Source of the DNA: CAZKFN01 sp964552035 | Lineage (GTDB): Bacteria > Bacteroidota > Bacteroidia > Flavobacteriales_E > Vicingaceae | Assembly: GCA_964552035.1 (NCBI GenBank) | Contig: CAZKFN010000083.1 | Span: 1 to 9,925, forward strand | Reading direction: 5' to 3' | DNA length: 9,925 nucleotides | Shown: positions 7,516 to 9,925 of the stretch, piece by piece | Numbering within the stretch: the stretch's first letter is position 1 | Layout of the letters: each line of letters starts with the position of its first letter | Program-made: the position numbers and the translations under genes | The notes under the pieces: generated by a model | Seen by the model: the letters and a program-made list of their open reading frames with translations, nothing else | Told to the model about the DNA's origin: nothing | The model's database searches: none

Positions 7516-8097
7516 TTAATTTTTTTTCTTAAAGTTAATGAATAACTCATTTCTTTCCCGTGGTGCAATTGAATTGTAAGCAGTTTCGAAAGTTTTAAAC
7601 TCAAAGTATGGCTCAAAATAGGTGATGTATTCCAATTGATTTCCTCCAAACGGTGGGTGTTCCTCGTAAAGAGGAATGTTAAACAATAAACCTATTAATT
7701 TCCCTTGAGGTTGGAGCAATTCATGCATTTTTTTTGCATAAGAAGCACGGTGTTCAGGTAAAAGTGCACAAAAGAAAGTTTGTTCCACAATCAAATCATA
7801 TTTTCCTTTATGCTCAAAAAAGTTTTCATTGATTAAATGTGCTTTAGGGAAATCGGGATTTCTTTCTGAAAAAGCTAAAAGTGGAGTATTGGCAATGTCT
7901 AATAAATAAATGTTGGTAAAACCTTTTTTAAAAAGGTGAGCAGCCTCATGGGCGTTTCCACAACCTGGAATTAAAATTTTTAAATTCTTTTGTTGAACTT
8001 GTTCGAAATAATTTACTATTGGAGTACTGGCATACCCTATGTCCCAGCCTGTGTTTCGCTCTTTATACCTTGTTTCCCAATGAGTAGCTGTTTTCAT
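7516..8097 (-). CDS. TPMT-family SAM-dependent methyltransferase
   Basis: This 193-aa protein belongs to the thiopurine S-methyltransferase fold family, which also includes plant and bacterial thiol and halide methyltransferases. Family marks are the N-terminal HWETRY (6-11) and NTGWDIGY (15-22), the SAM-binding ILIPGCGNAHEA (41-52), the acidic residue in LLDIA (65-69), EQTFFCALLPEHR (105-117) and PPFGG (148-152). It is a single-domain cytosolic enzyme without signal peptide. The start overlaps the rlmD stop as ATGA (8094-8097), implying translational coupling; the next gene starts 32 nt downstream. Motif I reads PGCG where relatives often have PGAG or PGSG, which should be tolerated. The true acceptor (thiol, halide, tellurite/selenite or other) cannot be told from sequence. 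Confidence 0.88.
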   Translation of the reverse strand: MKTATHWETRYKERNTGWDIGYASTPIVNYFEQVQQKNLKILIPGCGNAHEAAHLFKKGFTNIYLLDIANTPLLAFSERNPDFPKAHLINENFFEHKGKYDLIVEQTFFCALLPEHRASYAKKMHELLQPQGKLIGLLFNIPLYEEHPPFGGNQLEYITYFEPYFEFKTFETAYNSIAPRERNELFINFKKKN

Positions 8098-9536
8098 TTT
8101 CTTAGTTTTAATAATACAATATTTTCCATATGGTGAGTTTGAGGAAACATATCCACCGGCTGAACTTCTACTACTTTGTATTTCTCATCCAATAAAGCTA
8201 TATCTCTAGCTTGTGTTGCTGGGTTACAACTTATATAAACAATGCGATTGGCTTCAATGTTCAATAATTGCTTTACCACATCCGGGTGCATTCCCGCTCT
8301 TGGTGGATCCGTAATAACTACATCTGCCTTGCCATTTTGTTCAATGAATTCTTCGGTAAAAACATCTTTCATGTCTCCTGCATAAAAATGGCAGTTGTCA
8401 ATTTTATTTTTTTGAGAATTAATCTTTGCATCTTCTATGGCTGCTTCTACATACTCAACACCTATTACCTTTTTAGCTTCATCGGCAATAAAGTTGGCAA
8501 TAGTGCCTGTTCCAGTATAGAGGTCATAGACCACCTCATTTTTCTGAATATTTGCCATTTCAGCAGCAACTTTATACAATTCATAAGTTTGCGAAGAATT
8601 GGTTTGGTAAAAAGATTTCGGTCCAATTTTAAACCTTAAAACTTTGTTTTTAGAAAAGTTAGACATACTTTCTTTGATATATTCTCTTCCTGAAAAGCAT
8701 TGAATTTCCAAATCGCTAATTGTATCGTTCTTTTTTCCATTGATGACATACATCAAAGAAGTAGTTTGAGGAAATTTTTCCATAAAAGCATTTAACAGAG
8801 ATTCTCTTTCATCTTTTAATTCTTTAAAAAAAGAAAAGATTACCATAAGTTCACCTGTAGAAGCAGTTCTAATAATGAGGTTTCTTAAAAAACCATGTTG
8901 ATCCCTTAAGTCAAAAAAGTCCAATTTATTTTCTAGGGCATAAGCTTTCACCCAATTTCTTATTTCGTTAGAAGGTTTTTCTTGTAGCCAGCATTTATTG
9001 ATGTTTAATACTTTATCAAATCTCCCTGGTACGTGAAATCCAAGAGCATTTCTATCGTCGAACGTTTGTTCGGAATCTATTTGCTCTTGAGTTAACCATG
9101 CTTTGTTGGAAAAGGTAAACTCTAATTTATTTCTATAAAAAGTTGTTTTTTCAGAAGCTAAAATGGGTTTAATTTTGGGTAATTCAACTTTGGCAATTCG
9201 CTCCAAAGCATCTACTACGGTTTGGTATTTATTTGTCAGCTGATCTTCATAACTGATAAATTGCCATTTACATCCTCCACAAACTCCAAAGTGCTCACAA
9301 AAGGGTTCTACTCTTTTTTCTGAATAGCTATGAAACTTAACAATTCTCCCTTCCATAAACCTGCGCCGTTTGATTGTTACTTGTACATCAACAATATCGC
9401 CAGGAACACTTTNNNNNNNNNNTTGGGGTATAAACAATACCTTATCGTCAATTTTCGCTAGAGACTTACCTTCAGCAGCCATTTCTAATACCTTTACCTG
9501 CTCGTAAAATGGTAAAGTTCTTCTTCTTTTTTTCAT
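8094..9536 (-). CDS. rlmD: RlmD/TrmA-family 23S rRNA (uracil-C5)-methyltransferase, interrupted by an assembly gap
   Basis: This enzyme family methylates C5 of a uridine in RNA, U1939 of 23S rRNA for E. coli RlmD. The product (about 480 aa as assembled) begins with a TRAM RNA-binding domain (about 10-70). An iron-sulfur cluster is predicted from Cys80, Cys86, Cys89 and the distant Cys182 (C-x5-C-x2-C...C). The methyltransferase core has FYQTN (309-313), the SAM motif DLYTGTGT (338-345), DPPRAG (410-415), the nucleophile Cys437 in YISCNPAT (434-441), and the probable general base Glu471 in HMENIVLL. All catalytic residues are present, so the gene is probably functional. A 10-N gap (9413-9422) lies inside the TRAM domain. 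It is the first gene of a four-gene minus-strand cluster. The exact target uridine cannot be assigned within RlmC/RlmD/TrmA relatives without comparison. Confidence 0.93.
   Translation of the reverse strand: MKKRRRTLPFYEQVKVLEMAAEGKSLAKIDDKVLFIPQXXXXSVPGDIVDVQVTIKRRRFMEGRIVKFHSYSEKRVEPFCEHFGVCGGCKWQFISYEDQLTNKYQTVVDALERIAKVELPKIKPILASEKTTFYRNKLEFTFSNKAWLTQEQIDSEQTFDDRNALGFHVPGRFDKVLNINKCWLQEKPSNEIRNWVKAYALENKLDFFDLRDQHGFLRNLIIRTASTGELMVIFSFFKELKDERESLLNAFMEKFPQTTSLMYVINGKKNDTISDLEIQCFSGREYIKESMSNFSKNKVLRFKIGPKSFYQTNSSQTYELYKVAAEMANIQKNEVVYDLYTGTGTIANFIADEAKKVIGVEYVEAAIEDAKINSQKNKIDNCHFYAGDMKDVFTEEFIEQNGKADVVITDPPRAGMHPDVVKQLLNIEANRIVYISCNPATQARDIALLDEKYKVVEVQPVDMFPQTHHMENIVLLKLRK
9413..9422. 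other. Assembly gap of 10 N inside rlmD
   Basis: Ten undetermined bases interrupt the TRAM-domain codons of rlmD after FIPQ (35-38). The reading frame is kept across the gap, giving four unknown residues. A run of exactly ten N is a common scaffold placeholder, so the real distance may differ. If the contig ends share two A's, the coding strand reads CCC CAA AGT GTT and gives FIPQSVPGD, which is close to the usual spacing of this family. Confidence 0.97.
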
Positions 9537-9540
9537 GCTT

Positions 9541-9548
9541 CAAAGTTA
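9541..9548 (-). promoter_or_regulatory. Possible -7 promoter element of the rlmD cluster
   Basis: On the minus strand the eight bases read TAACTTTG, an exact TAnnTTTG. They end only 4 nt before the rlmD ATG, so a transcript started at the usual distance would begin at or next to the start codon. No TTG is found 17-23 nt further upstream; the nearest (within ctttg, complement of 9561-9565) is 12 nt away, too close. The call therefore rests on one half of the promoter. Confidence 0.35.
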
Positions 9549-9652
9549 GGGGTTTGGGAGCAAAGATGAGTTTTAATTCTTCTAGATTTATAATATTTAA
9601 ATTCCAAATAAGTTATACTTTAAATATCATAATGAATGTTTTTATATATTTG

Positions 9653-9690
9653 TTAATTGATTAATACCCTTAATTTATAATGTTCATTAT
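9653..9690. repeat. Two short palindromes in the rlmD / membrane-protein divergent spacer
   Basis: TTAAT-tg-ATTAA (9653-9664) and ATAATG-tt-CATTAT (9677-9690) are perfect inverted repeats whose centres are 25 bp apart. They sit in the 236-bp spacer between divergent genes and could be regulator binding sites. The region is very AT-rich, so chance is a real alternative. A near-match to a -7 element, TAACTTTA (9692-9699), follows directly. Nothing else recognisable is seen in 9549-9772 apart from the A-rich leader before the next start. Confidence 0.25.
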
Positions 9691-9772
9691 TTAACTTTAG
9701 GATATTGAACCTTAAAGCTTATATAGGTTACTATGTAGATGTGTTCTCACATAAAAATATAAAAATAAAATA

Positions 9773-9925
9773 ATGGCACTACATGAAGAATTAGAAAGGG
9801 ATGGAAATTGGCTTTTTAAACGTCGAAGTTACTTGCCAATAGGAATTTTAGTCATTGGATATTTACTTTATTTACAAAGAGAATATTACTCGGGTTATTT
9901 CTTTTTAGAAGATACTTCCTATGAA
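9773..9925 (+). CDS. N-terminal fragment of a membrane protein, possibly an isoprenylcysteine methyltransferase-like family member
   Basis: Only the first 51 residues are present, and the reading frame stays open to the window edge. The sequence opens MALHEELERDGNWLFKRRSY (1-20). A hydrophobic stretch follows (about 21-34, PIGILVIGYLLYLQ) and then an aromatic-rich segment. Basic KRRS just before the hydrophobic segment predicts a cytoplasmic N-terminus. The opening resembles, from memory, Bacteroidota integral-membrane proteins of the isoprenylcysteine carboxyl methyltransferase-like family, but the catalytic part lies beyond the window, so this is tentative. The ATG is preceded by a strongly A-rich leader (9751-9772), typical of starts in this phylum, and is divergent from rlmD. 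Confidence 0.65.
   Translation, partial: MALHEELERDGNWLFKRRSYLPIGILVIGYLLYLQREYYSGYFFLEDTSYE

Noticed and set aside
8268..8639. 123-codon open frame on the plus strand inside rlmD
   Set aside because: It is antisense to the conserved catalytic half of rlmD, shows no family motif and is explained by codon composition.
1..9925. CRISPR array, insertion sequence, prophage, tRNA or defence system
   Set aside because: No regularly spaced repeats, transposase, integrase, cloverleaf-like RNA or defence domains were seen; the genes are mostly chromosomal housekeeping types.

Overview
The window looks like part of a chromosome from a low-GC member of the Bacteroidota, probably in or near the Cytophagales. 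Four things support this. One protein ends in a CHU_C (gliding-motility-associated, type IX secretion type B) C-terminal domain. A match to the Bacteroidota promoter form TTG-N19-TAnnTTTG lies before valS. Starts are preceded by A-rich leaders and lack Shine-Dalgarno sites. The gene set (LDH-like malate dehydrogenase, RlmD-type methyltransferase, MeaB) is typical of that phylum. I see no tRNA or rRNA gene, CRISPR array, insertion sequence or phage gene.

Layout. Positions 34-68 hold a perfect hairpin terminator, followed by mdh (83-1018, minus strand). A 165-bp divergent spacer separates mdh from a two-gene plus-strand unit: an ECF-type sigma factor (1184-1753) overlapping by 14 nt a single-pass membrane protein (1740-3035). 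That protein has a short cytoplasmic head, an Asn/Glu-rich linker, two PKD-like regions and a CHU_C domain. Two mutually exclusive hairpins (3061-3091) and a good promoter (3097-3126) precede valS (3146-5767, plus). valS converges on a minus-strand cluster that reads right to left: rlmD (9536 to 8094), a TPMT-family methyltransferase (8097 to 7516, ATGA overlap), a Mg-dependent-type O-methyltransferase (7483 to 6842), and meaB (6832 to 5807). After a 236-bp AT-rich divergent spacer, the start of a plus-strand membrane protein runs off the right edge (9773-9925).

How they work together. The most notable unit is the sigma factor with its translationally overlapping membrane partner. Its layout is that of a sigma/anti-sigma pair, but the periplasmic part ends in a domain normally found on type IX secretion cargo, so it may link transcription to the state of that secretion system or of the cell surface. 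The minus-strand cluster has three consecutive S-adenosylmethionine methyltransferases, at least one for RNA, plus a B12-enzyme chaperone GTPase. The rest is central metabolism and translation. A 10-N assembly gap inside rlmD (9413-9422) is probably a placeholder rather than ten real bases.
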